Assembly (NCBI RefSeq): GCF_000969415.1
Contig: NZ_JZEX01000088.1
Location: 1 to 64,000, forward strand
Direction of reading: 5' to 3'
Length of the DNA: 64,000 nt
DNA from: Devosia geojensis
GTDB taxonomy: Bacteria; Pseudomonadota; Alphaproteobacteria; Rhizobiales; Devosiaceae
Positions within the stretch are counted from its first letter, which is position 1. Each line of letters opens with the position of its first letter. This document shows, one piece after another, positions 42,992 through 51,906 of the stretch. Below the pieces are notes generated by a model, which did no database searches, was not told the DNA's origin, and worked only from the letters and a program-made list of their open reading frames with translations. The translations under genes and the position numbers were made by a program.

Positions 42992-44518
42992 ATGCTGACG
43001 AACTCCAAGTCCTTCCGCCTGGGGCTGGCCACGCTGACCGCAGCCGCCGCCATCCTGGCGGCCATGCCGGGCGCAATGGCCGCTTCGCCCCGCGCCGAAG
43101 AGGGAAAGATGATCCTGGTGGCGCGCCAGGACCCCGGCACACTCGATTACACCAAGAGCAACCTGACGGCCTTGCGCCTGTGGATCCCGGCCAACGTGGT
43201 CGAGCCGCTGGTCTACTTCAACCAGGACGGCTCTGTATCCCCAGGCGTCGCCGAGTCCTGGACGATCAGCGACGACAGGCTGACCTACACCTTCGTCATT
43301 CGCGAGGCCAAGTTCTCCAATGGCGAGCCCGTCACGGTGGAAGACGTGATCTACTCGCTCAACACCATGAAGGAGAGCCCGGTCTCGCAGAACTCCTCGG
43401 CCTATCAGGCCGTCAGCTCCATCGAGAAAGTCGATGACCGCACCGTCAGGATCACCCTGTCGCGCCCCAGCCAGAATTTCTGGAGGGGCATGGGCTCCAC
43501 CGCCGGCCTCATCCAGCCCGAGGCCGCTGCCGGCACCATCGCCACCAATCCCATCGGCACCGGCCCCTACAAGCTGGTGAGCTACACCTCCAACAGCGCT
43601 TTGGAGTTCACCGTCAACGAGAACTACTGGGGCGAGGCGCCGGCGATCAAGGACGTCACCGTCCGCATCATCACCGACGGCACCGCCGGCCTCAATGCCC
43701 TCGAGGCGGGCGAGGTCGATACCATCCCGGTCATCACCATTGACCTCTGGGAACAGCTCATGGCCCGCGGCCTCGACAAGTCTTTCACCATGGTCACCTA
43801 TCCGCAGATCGGTGAGCCCACCTATGCGGTGATCAACCAGAAGCTCGATCCCGAGCTGCGCCAGGCCCTTGCCATGACGCTCGACCGCCAGGCCTACAAC
43901 GACGCCTTCGGCGCCTCCTGGGGTGCGGAAAACACCTGCACCTTCGCGCTGCCCAACCAGCCCTGGTACGAGCCGGCGAGCGCCGAAAGCTGCCCTTATC
44001 CCTACGATATCGAAAAGGCCATGGCGCTCGTGGCCGAGAAGGGCTACGCCTCGACCCCGCTGGAATATGCCTCGCTCAGCGACGTGCCCGACCTGTCGTT
44101 GCCGGCCGATATCATGGTTCCTACCATGCAGGCCGCCGGCTTCAACATGACGCGCAACGCCATCGACCTGGCGCGCTACTCCCAGCTCATCTTCCAGGGC
44201 CGCCCGCCCCAGTTCGATGTCACCGTCATGTCGGGCGACGCCGATCCGGCCCAGTGGGCGTGCTCGGACGAGAGCCAGGCCAGCTGGAGCACCTATTGCT
44301 CGGTCGACTACACCCAGGCTCTCGCCGATGCAGACGAGGCCCTCACCGACGAGGAATACCTCGCCCTGATGAAGCAGGCCGCCGACATCCTGCGCAAGGA
44401 TGCCGTCATCGTCCCGATCATCGCCAAGAAGGGCGTCGGTCTGTTCGAACCCGATCTCAAGGGCTTTCTCGAACCGCGCGTTGCCGTGGCGATCGAGTTC
44501 GCACCGCTTCACTGGTAA
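42992..44518 (+). CDS. Family 5 substrate-binding protein of the second dipeptide-type ABC system
   Basis: The 508-residue protein has a signal peptide (residues 1-31, AMA-AS) and the ordinary domain order. VARQDPGTLD, VSPGVAESWTISDDRLTYTFVIREAKFSNGEPVTVEDVIYSLNTM and NPIGTGPYKL are in the first half, and LDPELRQALAMTLDRQAYNDAFG with the C-terminal lobe comes after. It binds its ligand in the periplasm and delivers it to the permeases encoded downstream. It is a useful normal-order comparison for the permuted binding protein at 23184-24815. Confidence 0.9.
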   Translation: MLTNSKSFRLGLATLTAAAAILAAMPGAMAASPRAEEGKMILVARQDPGTLDYTKSNLTALRLWIPANVVEPLVYFNQDGSVSPGVAESWTISDDRLTYTFVIREAKFSNGEPVTVEDVIYSLNTMKESPVSQNSSAYQAVSSIEKVDDRTVRITLSRPSQNFWRGMGSTAGLIQPEAAAGTIATNPIGTGPYKLVSYTSNSALEFTVNENYWGEAPAIKDVTVRIITDGTAGLNALEAGEVDTIPVITIDLWEQLMARGLDKSFTMVTYPQIGEPTYAVINQKLDPELRQALAMTLDRQAYNDAFGASWGAENTCTFALPNQPWYEPASAESCPYPYDIEKAMALVAEKGYASTPLEYASLSDVPDLSLPADIMVPTMQAAGFNMTRNAIDLARYSQLIFQGRPPQFDVTVMSGDADPAQWACSDESQASWSTYCSVDYTQALADADEALTDEEYLALMKQAADILRKDAVIVPIIAKKGVGLFEPDLKGFLEPRVAVAIEFAPLHW

Positions 44519-44527
44519 GGCCATCGC

Positions 44528-44551
44528 GGGAGCCGGTTCCGGCCGGCTCCC
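44528..44551 (+). terminator. Intra-operon hairpin after the second binding-protein gene
   Basis: A nine-base-pair stem GGGAGCCGG/CCGGCTCCC with a six-base loop lies ten bases after the binding-protein stop and 18 bases before the permease ATG. It has no U-run and probably stabilises or attenuates the transcript. Confidence 0.55.
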
Positions 44552-44569
44552 CACGAGCACGGGTTCTTG

Positions 44570-45517
44570 ATGCCGATCTATATCGCCCGAAAACTTGCAT
44601 TCTTCATCCTGGCGGTCATCGCAGCTTCGATCGCCATCTTCCTGCTCATCCGCGGGGCCGGCGGCAATGTCGCCGCCGTCGTTCTGGGCAAGGATGCGAC
44701 GGCAGAGGCCATCAACGCCCTCGCCCAGCAATACGGGCTCGACCGCCCGATGGTGGTCCAGTACTTCGATTGGATCGGCAAGCTGCTCCAGGGCGACCTC
44801 GGGCGCTCCTTCCGCACCAACGAGAGCGTTGCCGACCTGGTCGTGTCGCGCCTCTCCATTTCCATTCCGCTCTGCGTATCGGGCCTGGTGCTCGGCCTCT
44901 TGATCGCCATTCCCGCCGGCACCTATTCCGCCCTCTACTCCGACCGGCCCCTCGGTGCGCTGGTGGCGCTCCTGAGCCAGGTGGGTATCGCCGTTCCCGT
45001 CTTCTGGGCGGGCATCCTGCTTTCGCTGCTGTTCGGCGTGCGCCTCGGCTGGCTGCCCACCGGCGGGTGGACCAATTGGGACGCGAATTTCTGGGGCGCC
45101 GTACGCTCGCTCGTGCTGCCCGTCATCTCGCTGGGCCTGATCCTCGGCGCCTCGCTCACGCGCTATGTGCGCTCGGCCGTACTCGACGTCATGAACCAGG
45201 ACTATGTGCGTACCGCCCGCGCCACCGGCATGACGCAAATGCAGGCGCTGCTGCAGGTTGGCCTGCGCAACGCCGCGCTGCCCATCGCCACGGTCGTCGG
45301 CCTGCAGATCGCCGAGCTCATCGGCGGCACCGTGATCATCGAAACCGTGTTCTCGCTGCCCGGCCTCAGCCGCATGATCCTGGCCAATGTCGCCGCCCGC
45401 GAGGTCATCGTGGTGCAATCCACCGTGATGCTCATCATCATCTTCGTCATGCTCATCAATCTCATCGTCGACCTGCTCTACGGCGTGCTCGATCCACGCG
45501 TGAGGCTCGCGCGATGA
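44570..45517 (+). CDS. Dipeptide-type ABC transporter permease, DppB-like (second system)
   Basis: The 315-residue protein begins MPIYIARKLAFFILAVIAASIAIFLLIRG, with the LDRPMVVQYFDWIGKLLQGDLGRSFRTN segment after it. The EAA loop is YVRTARATGMTQMQALLQVGLRNA, and GGTVIIETVFSLPGLSRMIL leads to DPRVRLAR at the end. Six membrane segments are expected. Its stop overlaps the next permease start (ATGA). Confidence 0.9.
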   Translation: MPIYIARKLAFFILAVIAASIAIFLLIRGAGGNVAAVVLGKDATAEAINALAQQYGLDRPMVVQYFDWIGKLLQGDLGRSFRTNESVADLVVSRLSISIPLCVSGLVLGLLIAIPAGTYSALYSDRPLGALVALLSQVGIAVPVFWAGILLSLLFGVRLGWLPTGGWTNWDANFWGAVRSLVLPVISLGLILGASLTRYVRSAVLDVMNQDYVRTARATGMTQMQALLQVGLRNAALPIATVVGLQIAELIGGTVIIETVFSLPGLSRMILANVAAREVIVVQSTVMLIIIFVMLINLIVDLLYGVLDPRVRLAR

Positions 45518-46392
45518 CCAGCCTCGCCACCGCTCCCGCACCCGCTCCGGCGCGCGCCACCCGGCGCCGGCGCCGCCGAAATCTGACGCTCACCATCGGC
45601 ATCGTCATCACCGCGGCTTTCATCACCATCGCGCTGGCCTCCTTCCTCTACCTGCCGCACAACCCCAACATACCACGCATTCCCGACCGGCTGCTGCCGG
45701 CGGGTTCGCCGGGCTACCTGCTGGGCACCGATGCGCTGGGCCGCGACATCTTCTCGCAACTGATGGTGGGGGCCCGCACCTCCCTCCTGGTCGGCGCAGG
45801 CGCCGCCCTCATCAGCCTGCTTGTCGGCACCGTCGCCGGGCTCAGCGCCGCTGCCTTCGGACGCCTGACAGACGAGACCATTTCGCGCGGCGCCGATATC
45901 ATGCTGTCCATCCCGGGCATGGTGACGGCGCTGGTTCTTGCCGCCACCATCGGGTCGGGCGCGCTGACCACCATCCTGGCCCTCTCAGCCTTCTTCACCC
46001 CCTCCTTCACGCGCGTCATCCGCTCGGCCGCCCTCTCGGTGACGCAGGAGGATTTCGTCATCGCCGCGCGCCTCTATGGCCGGCCCACCTGGTTCATCCT
46101 CCTCCGCCACGTGCTGCCCAATGTCGCCGGCGTCATGATCGTGCAGTTCACCCTCTACTTTGCCGCCGGCATCCTCACCGAGGCGGGCCTCTCCTATCTT
46201 GGCGTCGGCGTGACACGCCCCTCCATTTCCTGGGGCATGATGCTCAACGAGGCCCAGCAGCAGGTGGGGATATCCTCGCCGCTCGCCATGTGGCCGGGCC
46301 TGGCCATCGTCATCGTCGTGCTGGGTCTCAACCTGCTCGGCGACGGCCTGCGCGACGTGCTCGATCCCAAGCTGGCGCGGAGATCCTCATGA
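45514..46392 (+). CDS. Dipeptide-type ABC transporter permease, DppC-like (second system)
   Basis: The 292-residue protein has a basic N-terminal tail (ATRRRRRRN), a first membrane segment, and the motif YLLGTDALGRDIFSQLMVGARTSLLVGAG. The EAA loop is FVIAARLYGRPTWFILLRHVLPN, followed by GLSYLGVGV and a final LNLLGDGLRDVLDPKL. It is coupled by ATGA overlaps both to the permease before it and to the ATPase after it. Confidence 0.9.
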   Translation: MTSLATAPAPAPARATRRRRRRNLTLTIGIVITAAFITIALASFLYLPHNPNIPRIPDRLLPAGSPGYLLGTDALGRDIFSQLMVGARTSLLVGAGAALISLLVGTVAGLSAAAFGRLTDETISRGADIMLSIPGMVTALVLAATIGSGALTTILALSAFFTPSFTRVIRSAALSVTQEDFVIAARLYGRPTWFILLRHVLPNVAGVMIVQFTLYFAAGILTEAGLSYLGVGVTRPSISWGMMLNEAQQQVGISSPLAMWPGLAIVIVVLGLNLLGDGLRDVLDPKLARRSS

Positions 46393-47372
46393 CCGCGCCC
46401 GCCGCCATCGAGGTCCGCGACCTGCACGTCGTCTATGACGGGCTGGCTGCCGTGCGCGGCCTCTCCTTCACCGTGCCGGCCGGAGGCCGCATGGGCCTGG
46501 TCGGGGAATCCGGCTCGGGCAAGAGCATGACGGCGCTCGCCCTCATGGGCCTCCTGCCGCCCGGCTGGAAGGCGCAAGGCACGATCCTCCACGATGGCGT
46601 CGATCTCATCACCCAGACCGACAAGGCGCTTTCCGCCCGCCGCGGCCGCACCGTCTCCATGGTCTTCCAGGACCCCATGTCCTCGCTCAATCCGGTCCGC
46701 CGCGTCGGCGACCAGATCGCCGACGTCATCCGGCGCCATGGCGGAGTCGGCCGCCATGAAGCGATGGGGCAGACCATTGACCTGATGATGCAGATGAACC
46801 TGCCACGTCCCGAGCAGCTAGCGCGCTCCTATCCGCACCAGATCTCCGGCGGCCAGAAGCAGCGCATCATGATCGCTATGGCGCTGGCCTGCTATCCGCA
46901 GCTTATCATCGCCGACGAGCCGACGACTGCTCTCGACGTCACAGTGCAGAAGCAGGTGCTGCGCCTGCTCAGCGCCGCTACCCGCGAGCGCAACAGCGCC
47001 CTCCTGATGATCACCCACGACCTGCCGGTCATCGCCGCCATGTGCGACACGGTCGCAGTCATGTATGCCGGCCGCATCGTCGAATACGGCCCGGTTCGGC
47101 AGGTGTTCCGCAATCCCCGCCACCACTATACGCGCGGCCTTCTCGACTCCCAGCCCACGATGGACAATATTGCCCTCGACGGCTCCTCGCGGCTGACCTC
47201 CATCCCCGGCATGGTGCCGCCATTGCCGGCGCTGCCCAGCGGCTGCGCCTTCCATCCGCGCTGCCCTGTAGCCACCGATATCTGCCGCGCGAGGATGCCC
47301 GAGATCGACGCCGCGACGGGCGCCGCCTGCTGGCACCCTGTGGCCGCTTCCCAACCGGCGGTGGCCTCATGA
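46389..47372 (+). CDS. Dipeptide-type ABC transporter ATPase, DppD-like (second system)
   Basis: The 327-residue protein has Walker A GESGSGKSMTA, Q-loop VFQDPMSSLNPVRRVG, signature SGGQKQRIMIAMA, Walker [20 protein letters not shown] and the C-terminal SGCAFHPRCPVATDIC oligopeptide domain. The ATG at 46389 overlaps the permease stop. Confidence 0.9.
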   Translation: MTAPAAIEVRDLHVVYDGLAAVRGLSFTVPAGGRMGLVGESGSGKSMTALALMGLLPPGWKAQGTILHDGVDLITQTDKALSARRGRTVSMVFQDPMSSLNPVRRVGDQIADVIRRHGGVGRHEAMGQTIDLMMQMNLPRPEQLARSYPHQISGGQKQRIMIAMALACYPQLIIADEPTTALDVTVQKQVLRLLSAATRERNSALLMITHDLPVIAAMCDTVAVMYAGRIVEYGPVRQVFRNPRHHYTRGLLDSQPTMDNIALDGSSRLTSIPGMVPPLPALPSGCAFHPRCPVATDICRARMPEIDAATGAACWHPVAASQPAVAS

Positions 47373-48196
47373 CCGCGATGACCATCGAGCGCCGCCCTCT
47401 CCTCGCCCTCAGGGACGTTACCCAATCCTACCAGCTGCCCCGCACCAGCCTCTTCGGCCCGCGCAGCAGCTTCACCGTGCTCGACGGCATCGACTTCGAT
47501 GTCTGTGCCGGTGAGGCCGTCGGCCTTGTCGGCGAATCCGGCGCCGGCAAGACCACGTTGACCCGCATTCTCACCGGCATGGAACGCCCGCAGCGGGGCC
47601 AGGTCGAGTTCGACGGGCAAGATCTCTGGGCCGCCGGCGCCGCCGAACGCACCCGGTTCCGCCGCTCCGTCCAGATGGTGCTGCAGAATCCGCGCAGCTC
47701 GCTCGATCCGCGCATGCGCATCGGCACCGCACTGCTCGAGCCGCTGCGCAGCCTGCGCATCGAGGGCAACCACACAAGGCGCATCCACGAAGTGCTCGAT
47801 CAGGTCGGCCTCGATCGCAGCGCTCTCGGACGCTTCCCGCATGAATTCTCGGGCGGCCAGCTCCAGCGCATCGCCATCGCCCGTGCGCTGATGCCCAATC
47901 CGCGTGTCCTCGTCGCCGACGAGCCGGTCTCGGCGCTCGACGTCTCTATCCAGGCCCAGGTTCTCAACCTGCTCAAGGACCTCGTGCAGGACCTGCAACT
48001 GGGGCTGGTCTTCATCGCCCACGACCTGTCGGTCGTCGCCTATACGACCAGCCGAGTCTCCGTGATCGCCGCCGGCCGCATCGTCGAGGTCGGACGACCG
48101 GTGGAGCTTTTTACCCGCCCCGCTGCCCCCGCCACCCGCAATCTGGTGGACGCCGTTCTCACTGTGGAATCGGGCCTCGCCGGCACCGCACTCTAG
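47369..48196 (+). CDS. Dipeptide-type ABC transporter ATPase, DppF-like, short (second system)
   Basis: The 275-residue protein has Walker A GESGAGKTTLTRIL, VLQNPRSSLDPRMRIG, signature SGGQLQRIAIARAL and Walker B VLVADEPVSALDVSIQAQV. It stops soon after the ABC domain and lacks the cysteine-rich C-terminal segment seen in the other two DppF-like proteins. The ATG at 47369 overlaps the stop of the DppD-like gene. It is the last transporter gene of the operon; the aminomutase-like gene follows after 103 bp. Confidence 0.88.
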   Translation: MTAMTIERRPLLALRDVTQSYQLPRTSLFGPRSSFTVLDGIDFDVCAGEAVGLVGESGAGKTTLTRILTGMERPQRGQVEFDGQDLWAAGAAERTRFRRSVQMVLQNPRSSLDPRMRIGTALLEPLRSLRIEGNHTRRIHEVLDQVGLDRSALGRFPHEFSGGQLQRIAIARALMPNPRVLVADEPVSALDVSIQAQVLNLLKDLVQDLQLGLVFIAHDLSVVAYTTSRVSVIAAGRIVEVGRPVELFTRPAAPATRNLVDAVLTVESGLAGTAL

Positions 48197-48299
48197 CCTC
48201 CCGGATTTGTCGGCAACTGTTCCGTGCCACGAAATGGCGTGCCGTTTACCTGCACCATCCCATCGTGTGTTTTAGGCCAAACAACTCGAGGAGCAGCGA

Positions 48300-49604
48300 A
48301 TGCTGAAGTTCGACGAGTCCGCGCGCATCATTGCGTCGGAGTCTCGCTATGTTTCCGGTGGCGTGAACAGCAATTTCCGTCTGGGCATGGGGCATGGCCC
48401 ACTGGTGTTCACCCATGGCCAGGGGCCATACCTGTTCGATGTCGATGGCAACAGGATCATCGATTATTATTGCGGCATGGGCGCCATGGTGCTCGGCCAC
48501 AGCCCTGCCGGTGTCCTGCAGGCGGTCAAGGATCAGGTCGAAAAAGGCATTCTCTACGCCGGCCAGTCTCCGGTGGAATACGAGGCTGCGCGCATCATCT
48601 GCGAGCGCATCCCCAGCGCCGAGCGTCTTCGCTTCGGTTCGTCCGGTTCCGAGGTCGCCCAGGCCGCCATGCGCCTGGCGCGTGCCGCCACCGGGCGCCG
48701 CACCGTCGTCAAGTTCGAGGGCCACTATCACGGCTGGTTCGACAATATCCTGTGGTCCACCGCCCCGGCCCTGGCCGATGCCGGTCCCGGGGACGATCCG
48801 GTGCTGGTGAGCGGCAGCAAAGGCCAGCCCCGCGAGGACAGCGACGGTCTCGACGTCCTCCAGTGGAACGACCTCGCCGCCGTCGAGGCGCGCCTGTCGC
48901 GCGGCGACGTCGCCGCCGTGCTGATGGAAGCGGCCATGTGCAATCAGGGCGCCATCGCCCCCATGCCCGGCTATCTCGAAGGCGTGCAGGCGGCCTGCCG
49001 TAAGTACGGCACCATCCTGATCTTCGACGAGGTCATCACCGGTTTCCGCCTCGGTGGGCAGGGCGCCCAGGGCCGCTTCGACGTCACCCCGGACCTCTCC
49101 ATCTTCGCCAAGGCCATCGCCAACGGCTTCCCGGTCGCCGCCATCGTCGGGCGCGCCGACCTCATGGACATGTTCGCAACCGGCGGCGTGCTCCATGGCG
49201 GCACCTTCAACTCGCAACCCGTGACCATGGCCGCCATGATCGCCACCCAGAAGGCGCTGACTCCCGAGCATTACGAAAAATCCTCGGCCTACGGCGTGCG
49301 CCTGCGCAACGGCATGCGCGACGCGCTCGCCGAGGCCGGCGTCAGGGCTCAGGTCACCGGGTTCGAACTGATGTTCCATGTCGCCTTCGGCATGGATGCC
49401 CCGGCTCGCAACTACCGGAATCTCGCCGGCTCCGACAAGGCCGGCTATGCGCGTTTCGCCAAGGCGCTGCTGAGCCGCGGCGTGCGTGTTCTCGAACGCG
49501 GTGCCTGGTTCGTATCGAGCGAGCACGACGACGATGTCGTCGACCAGACGCTGGAAGCCGTGCGCGCCGCCGCAAAAGAAGTTGCGCCCACGCTGGCCGC
49601 CTGA
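48300..49604 (+). CDS. Glutamate-1-semialdehyde 2,1-aminomutase-like class III aminotransferase
   Basis: The 434-residue PLP enzyme opens with RYVSGGVNSNFR and YLFDVDGNRIIDYYCGMGAMVLGH. FGSSGSEVAQAAMRLARAATGR, EGHYHGWFD, ILIFDEVITGFRLG and the PLP lysine in DLSIFAKAIANGFPVAAIVG follow. This matches the HemL-like branch, but a second catabolic function is more likely here than heme synthesis, given the transporter context. A GGAG site precedes the ATG. It may convert an amino group on the imported compound. Confidence 0.82.
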   Translation: MLKFDESARIIASESRYVSGGVNSNFRLGMGHGPLVFTHGQGPYLFDVDGNRIIDYYCGMGAMVLGHSPAGVLQAVKDQVEKGILYAGQSPVEYEAARIICERIPSAERLRFGSSGSEVAQAAMRLARAATGRRTVVKFEGHYHGWFDNILWSTAPALADAGPGDDPVLVSGSKGQPREDSDGLDVLQWNDLAAVEARLSRGDVAAVLMEAAMCNQGAIAPMPGYLEGVQAACRKYGTILIFDEVITGFRLGGQGAQGRFDVTPDLSIFAKAIANGFPVAAIVGRADLMDMFATGGVLHGGTFNSQPVTMAAMIATQKALTPEHYEKSSAYGVRLRNGMRDALAEAGVRAQVTGFELMFHVAFGMDAPARNYRNLAGSDKAGYARFAKALLSRGVRVLERGAWFVSSEHDDDVVDQTLEAVRAAAKEVAPTLAA

Positions 49605-49626
49605 GCGCCGCAAGCCCGCATGGACT

Positions 49627-49643
49627 CGCCCGGTGCCCGGGCG
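49627..49643 (+). terminator. Possible hairpin after the aminomutase-like gene
   Basis: A seven-base-pair stem CGCCCGG/CCGGGCG with a three-base loop lies 23 bp after the stop codon, between convergent genes. It lacks a U-run, so the call is weak. Confidence 0.3.
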
Positions 49644-49720
49644 GGTTACTCTGCACCAAAGATGCGTAGATGACGGCTTCGGCATGATCGAAGCACTGCA
49701 AAGCGGACGTGTCGCAGCTG

Positions 49721-50770
49721 CTATGTCGTTGGATTGCGCAGCCGCAACAGGCGGTTCCAATCGAGATCATCCACGAGATCATTCTCGGCAGCGAAGTCCC
49801 GATCATAAAGCGCTGAAAGCAGGTGAAGACCGGCGCGATGCAGCTTGAGGTCGACACCGACGACTTCGCCGAGACGGACGAGCGGATAGAGGCCGAAGGG
49901 GGCGTCCTCGAGCACGTAGCGGCTCTGCTCGCTCGTAGGCCCAAGCTGTCCCTGCCCCTTTGCGCGAATCTGCACCGCCATCGCCTCGAGCGGCGCCAGA
50001 GGGATGCCGTAAGTCAGGTGATAGTGCTCGGCGGCCGTGCGCACCGATACGTCGAGGGCTTTGGCCGTTGCCAACCGCTCTTCATCGAGCGCCTCCATCA
50101 GCCTGGCCACGGCAGGAGTAAGGTTCTCGCCCTGCCCCCACGCTTCCGCCCGCTCCATACGGGTGAAATTGGTGAGCGCGAGCGCCAGATGGCTCTGCGG
50201 ATTGAGATTGGAGAGCGAGATGGCGAGCAGATCCGCCCGCGGCTCGAAATGATCACCGAAGGCGTCGCGGCAGAGCGCGATGGCGTGCTCGTCTCCCGCA
50301 GGGAGCGTCGCGACATCGACGCGCTTTCTGACCGTGTTGATGCGCACGCTGGTTCCACTGCCACGGCGGGCGCGCAGAAGCGTGGTACCCCAGGCCACGA
50401 TCGCATTCGACTTTCCCGATGCCTCGAGAAGCGAAGCCAGATGAAACCCGCCAAGCGCCGGGTGCGCGTTGATCACCACGACCTGACGGGGCGCGATTGC
50501 GGCGGCCAGGTGCTCGTAGACCATCCGGTGCCCGTTGGCGGGAAGAGCGACAAACAGAATCTGTGCACCCGAAATCGCCTCGGTGGCGCAGCCGGCGATC
50601 GCTGGACGGAACTTTCCCTCGAGAAAGCCCTCGCAGGTCAGCGGTTCGGTGCGCAGCGCACTCGTGCTCTTGCCTGATGGGGACCACAAGATGACATCGT
50701 GGCCACGGCTCATGAGATATGCGGCGCTGGCGAAGCCGATGGCCCCCGCGCCGAGAATTGCGATGCGCAA
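49721..50770 (-). CDS. Opine dehydrogenase family protein (octopine/nopaline dehydrogenase type)
   Basis: The 349-residue protein has an N-terminal NAD(P) fold (MRIAILGAGAIGFASAAYLMSRGHDVILW), VALPANGHRMVYEHLA, and a C-terminal opine-dehydrogenase domain. That domain carries NLNPQSHLALALTNFTRMERAEAWGQG and RTAAEHYHLTYGIPLAPLEAMA, with the likely catalytic histidine. Such enzymes join or split an amino acid and a keto acid at a secondary amine. It is the last gene of the nine-gene leftward operon, nine bases after the FAD enzyme gene. Confidence 0.82.
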   Translation of the reverse strand: MRIAILGAGAIGFASAAYLMSRGHDVILWSPSGKSTSALRTEPLTCEGFLEGKFRPAIAGCATEAISGAQILFVALPANGHRMVYEHLAAAIAPRQVVVINAHPALGGFHLASLLEASGKSNAIVAWGTTLLRARRGSGTSVRINTVRKRVDVATLPAGDEHAIALCRDAFGDHFEPRADLLAISLSNLNPQSHLALALTNFTRMERAEAWGQGENLTPAVARLMEALDEERLATAKALDVSVRTAAEHYHLTYGIPLAPLEAMAVQIRAKGQGQLGPTSEQSRYVLEDAPFGLYPLVRLGEVVGVDLKLHRAGLHLLSALYDRDFAAENDLVDDLDWNRLLRLRNPTT

Positions 50771-50779
50771 GACGGGCTC

Positions 50780-51895
50780 CTAGAAGAAACGAGACGGCCT
50801 GAACGCGGAGAATTCCGCGACATCGCGCCCATGCACCAGTTCGCTCGCCACTCCCTCGCCGATGAAGGCGGCCAGCGTGACCCCGCTGTGGGTGACAGTG
50901 ACGTAGTAGTTGGAGAGCGCCGGGTGCGGGCCGATCGCCGAATACCCGTCCTTGGGAATGGGACGGATCGCGGTGCGGACGGCCTCCACGTGAACGCCCT
51001 TCAGGGTCGGCATCAGCTTCTTGACGCGCGAGAGCAGCTTCTGGGCCGCCGGGTTCGACGGCACCGGGTCCGCGTCAGCCGGCACGCCCTTGTCGATATC
51101 GTTGGCGCGCAGCAGGATGCGCCCGGCGCCGTCTGGCCGGCAGTTGACCAGCGGCGTGCGCAGCCCGTGGCGCAGGCTCGTGTCGCAGCTGACCGTGTAG
51201 GCGATGAGACCGACTGTCGGCGCAAGCGGCAGCTCGTGCTCCGGGTTGCCGACAACCTCGTTGGCCCAGCGGCCGGCGCTGTTGACGACCACGTCCGCCT
51301 CGATCGTCTCGCCATTCTCCAGCGTGACGCCGGCGGCCGCGCCGCCGCGCACCAGGAGGCCGGTCACCTTGCCCTTGACGACCTTGAGGCTATGGCGCGC
51401 CCGGGCGGCTGCGACCATGGCGCCGGCATAAACAGGACCGTCGAGCCAGCCGTCCTCGGGATAATAGAGAGCCCCGTCTTCATTGAAGGTGCCGAGATCG
51501 ATATCGGGCTCCAGCTCGGCGAGCGTCTGCGCATCGATCTTCTCGACCGGGTAGCCCCACTCGCGCAGGCGCTCGAACTTGTCGAAATCGCCTTCGTCGA
51601 ACCCGGCCGCCTCGGCGCCGGCGTCCTGCCACTGCACGACGCCCGGACGATGCAGCCAGTTGGCGCCTTCGAATTCCTCAGCAAGCTTGCAATGGCTGCG
51701 AACGCCCGCCCAGTTCAGCTCGAAATAGGCGCGCGAGGTCAGCTTCTCGCATGCATTGACCCAGGCATAGCTGGTGGACGAAGTGCCCGCCCCCACCCGG
51801 CCGGCCTCGACCAGGGTGACCTCAGCTCCCCCCTGCGACATGCTATAGGCGATGGAGGCGCCGATGACACCGCCTCCGACGACGATGGCTTTCAT
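50780..51895 (-). CDS. DAO-type FAD-dependent oxidoreductase (copy 1)
   Basis: The 371-residue protein has the FAD motif MKAIVVGGGVIGASIAYSMSQGGAEVTLVEAG, then GTSSTSYAWVNACEK, a long substrate domain, VVNSAGRWANEVVG, and a C-terminal GPHPALSNYYVTVTHSGVTLAAFIGEGVA that closes the FAD site. It is the D-amino acid oxidase/glycine oxidase fold, so a secondary or primary amine of an amino acid is the likely target. A second close relative is encoded at 58816-59955 in the same operon. The ATG at 51895 matches the family start. Confidence 0.87.
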   Translation of the reverse strand: MKAIVVGGGVIGASIAYSMSQGGAEVTLVEAGRVGAGTSSTSYAWVNACEKLTSRAYFELNWAGVRSHCKLAEEFEGANWLHRPGVVQWQDAGAEAAGFDEGDFDKFERLREWGYPVEKIDAQTLAELEPDIDLGTFNEDGALYYPEDGWLDGPVYAGAMVAAARARHSLKVVKGKVTGLLVRGGAAAGVTLENGETIEADVVVNSAGRWANEVVGNPEHELPLAPTVGLIAYTVSCDTSLRHGLRTPLVNCRPDGAGRILLRANDIDKGVPADADPVPSNPAAQKLLSRVKKLMPTLKGVHVEAVRTAIRPIPKDGYSAIGPHPALSNYYVTVTHSGVTLAAFIGEGVASELVHGRDVAEFSAFRPSRFF

Positions 51896-51906
51896 GTTCT
51901 TGTCTC

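Noticed and set aside
42644-45541. A 965-codon leftward open frame
   Set aside because: It is antisense to the second binding protein and permease genes, which have clear family motifs. Its translation is low-complexity, Gly/Asp/His-rich sequence typical of shadow frames in GC-rich DNA.
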